A DNA stretch of 6,553 nt from UBA1731 sp963626295. GTDB taxonomy: Bacteria > Verrucomicrobiota > Kiritimatiellia > RFP12 > UBA1067. Below are positions 5,585 to 6,553 of this stretch, in pieces; positions within the stretch are counted from its first letter, which is position 1, and each line of letters opens with the position of its first letter. The notes under the pieces are model-generated. The model made no database searches. It was not told where the DNA came from and saw only the letters and a program-made list of their open reading frames with translations. The stretch covers positions 1 through 6,553 of the forward strand of contig CAVFWS010000098.1 in the NCBI GenBank assembly GCA_963626295.1, written 5' to 3'. A program made the position numbers and the translations under genes.

Positions 5585-6399
5585 TTCCCGACCCTCTTCA
5601 TCCTGTATCCGGCATACGTCTGCGTATTGTAGAGCGGCTGTCCCTTCGGGATGGAAAGACCCATCGACTTGCGTATCTTCAGGAAATCCTGCACGCTCTT
5701 CTTCCCGACCTGCTGAAGCGGCTTCCTGTGGAGTCCAGCAAGCAGGCAGCACTGGCAGAATGCATCGGCGTTCTCCGCGAACCACTCCGCCTCCTCTATG
5801 TCGCGTCCGCCGCAGACAATGCCGTGGTTCTCCATGAACACCACATTGGACCGCTTGGCGGCTTCGGCCACATTTGCCGCGACTTCATCAGTCCCCGGAG
5901 TGCCGTACGGGGCGAGCGGAATCTGCCCGAGGAATATGTCGGCCTCCGGGTTGATGCCGTTTGGCGGCACCTGGCCGGCGAATATGAATGCGTTGCAGTG
6001 CGGCGGATGGCAATGCATGCAGGCGTTCATCCCGGTCGCCTTCATCATCGCTATGTGCACCTTGACCTCGGAAGTGCGCGGACGATATCCGCAGAGCTGG
6101 CCGGCGTTCATGTCGACGAGGCAGATATCCTCCTCCTTCATGAAGCCCTTGCAGCAAAGGGTCGGGGAGCACAGGACCAGATCCTCGCCTACGCGCACTG
6201 AGAGGTTGCCTCCGTTGCCATCCGTATATCCCCTGGCGTAGATGCGGCGGCCCATCTCGCAAATGTCCCGCTTCACCTTGCGGATTGCGGCGCTCTTGAA
6301 AAACGCATCCAGCTCTTTCCTCGTACGGGGCTGTTTCTTGCCCTCCCAGTGGTAGGCGCGGTCCACAAGCGGCGGATTGACGTAAAGTTTGCTGTCCAT
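5581..6399 (-). CDS. Class II (zinc) aldolase, L-rhamnulose/L-fuculose-1-phosphate aldolase type
   Basis: Enzymes of this family split a 1-phosphorylated ketohexose into dihydroxyacetone phosphate and L-lactaldehyde. In the 272-residue protein the phosphate-binding GNGGNLSVR (61-69) and SPT (78-80), the catalytic Glu111 in RTSEVKVH, and the zinc ligands His129 and His131 (HCH) and His192 (ENHG) are all present. Ligand spacing (Glu to His 18, His to His 61) is closer to E. coli FucA (19, 61) than to RhaD (24, 69), but the adjacent kinase is of rhamnulokinase type, so rhamnulose 1-phosphate is the favoured substrate. There is an N-terminal extension of about 38 residues relative to FucA. Thirteen Cys (including 82-83 and 215/217/218) is unusually many. 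I chose ATG 6399 because GGAG lies 9 nt upstream; ATG 6420 would overlap that site. It is first gene of the cluster and overlaps rhaB by 4 nt. Confidence 0.9.
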   Translation of the reverse strand: MDSKLYVNPPLVDRAYHWEGKKQPRTRKELDAFFKSAAIRKVKRDICEMGRRIYARGYTDGNGGNLSVRVGEDLVLCSPTLCCKGFMKEEDICLVDMNAGQLCGYRPRTSEVKVHIAMMKATGMNACMHCHPPHCNAFIFAGQVPPNGINPEADIFLGQIPLAPYGTPGTDEVAANVAEAAKRSNVVFMENHGIVCGGRDIEEAEWFAENADAFCQCCLLAGLHRKPLQQVGKKSVQDFLKIRKSMGLSIPKGQPLYNTQTYAGYRMKRVGK

Positions 6400-6418
6400 T
6401 ATCTTTAACTCCACTACC

Positions 6419-6431
6419 ATCCCATAGGGAT
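6419..6431. promoter_or_regulatory. Short inverted repeat at the start of the sugar-operon transcript
   Basis: atccc-ata-gggat (6419-6431) begins about two nucleotides after the predicted transcription start and lies before the ribosome site. It may be an operator for a repressor or a small leader hairpin; at five base pairs per arm it could also be chance. Confidence 0.35.
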
Positions 6432-6432
6432 G

Positions 6433-6469
6433 TGCGCGTAGTATAGCAAAACCTGTTGTCCGACGGCAA
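6433..6469 (-). promoter_or_regulatory. Promoter of the aldolase-rhaB-rsmE-birA cluster
   Basis: On the minus strand TTGCCG (6464-6469) is separated by 18 nt from TATACT (6440-6445), with TGC giving an extended -10 and ACGCGCA following it. A start near 6433 leaves a leader of about 34 nt containing GGAG before ATG 6399. It is the only good promoter I can see for the four genes. Confidence 0.7.
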
Positions 6470-6553
6470 GCGGGCGAGGCGACCCGAGCGGCGGGTGAGG
6501 TTGCTTCGGCGCCTTGTCCGGGCCCTGCGGGCCGACCACGAAACGGGCGCGCG
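6461..6553. other. Very GC-rich stretch upstream of the sugar operon, no gene recognised
   Basis: These 93 bases are about 77% G+C (72 of 93). They contain two small perfect hairpins, acccg-agcgg-cgggt (6482-6496) and ggccc-tgc-gggcc (6521-6533). Translations are Arg- or Ala/Gly/Pro-rich and do not look like protein. It could be the edge of a structured RNA or a GC-rich intergenic spacer; I checked it against the conserved cores I know of RNase P RNA, tmRNA and SRP RNA and found no match. Confidence 0.35.

Noticed and set aside
4373..5632. Open frame of 419 codons on the plus strand
   Set aside because: Antisense to rhaB, which has all kinase motifs; no ribosome site and no family resemblance.
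5585..5785. N-terminal extension of the rhamnulokinase to 550 residues
   Set aside because: The extra residues come from the aldolase gene read in another frame; the kinase family begins at MRKHLAVDIG, whose ATG overlaps the aldolase stop.
5551..6241. Two open frames on the plus strand opposite the aldolase
   Set aside because: The aldolase on the minus strand has all metal and catalytic residues; the plus-strand products show none.
6461..6553. Known structured RNA (RNase P, tmRNA or SRP RNA)
   Set aside because: None of the conserved core sequences of these RNAs is visible in either strand of the segment.
1..6553. CRISPR array, toxin-antitoxin or phage defence system
   Set aside because: No regularly spaced repeats, no small paired genes and no nuclease, helicase or reverse-transcriptase motifs are present.

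Overview
The window reads as an ordinary chromosomal stretch of a moderately GC-rich bacterium. It has compact genes, mostly on the minus strand, bacterial sigma70-like promoters, a CCA-encoding tRNA and short intergenic gaps. The promoter style (extended -10 followed by a GCGC-type discriminator) and the general look of the proteins suggest a member of the PVC group, perhaps a Kiritimatiellota or Lentisphaerota relative from a gut. That placement is inferred from recall and was not tested by any search.

Left part (1-1147, minus strand): a methylguanine-DNA methyltransferase homologue whose active-site Cys is replaced by Tyr and whose C-terminal tail is lost, downstream of a small secreted TPR-like protein with its own terminator. 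At the extreme left edge another reading frame looks like the middle of a helix-turn-helix protein and may be part of a broken or fused neighbour.

Middle (1148-2520): a 278-bp divergent intergenic region holds a 14-bp tandem repeat abutting the secreted protein's promoter and a perfect 38-bp palindrome. It is followed by a probably leaderless site-2-protease (M50) gene on the plus strand with a strong hairpin terminator. Converging on it from the right is a tRNA-Ala(CGC) gene with its own promoter.

Right part (2521-6445, minus strand): one tightly packed cluster, class II aldolase > rhaB > rsmE > birA, read from a single recognisable promoter at about 6433-6469. The aldolase and rhamnulokinase overlap by 4 nt (ATGA) and would together convert a ketohexose, most likely L-rhamnulose, through its 1-phosphate to dihydroxyacetone phosphate and lactaldehyde. 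The downstream pair are housekeeping genes (16S rRNA m3U1498 methylation and biotinylation of carboxylases). The isomerase, transporter and regulator of the sugar pathway are not in this window. The last 93 bases (6461-6553) are about 77% G+C and hold only small hairpins.

I see no CRISPR array, transposase, phage gene or clearly new multi-gene system. The items most worth following are the Cys-to-Tyr methyltransferase, the palindrome and tandem repeat in the divergent intergenic region, the shared promoter architecture, and the sugar/housekeeping operon.
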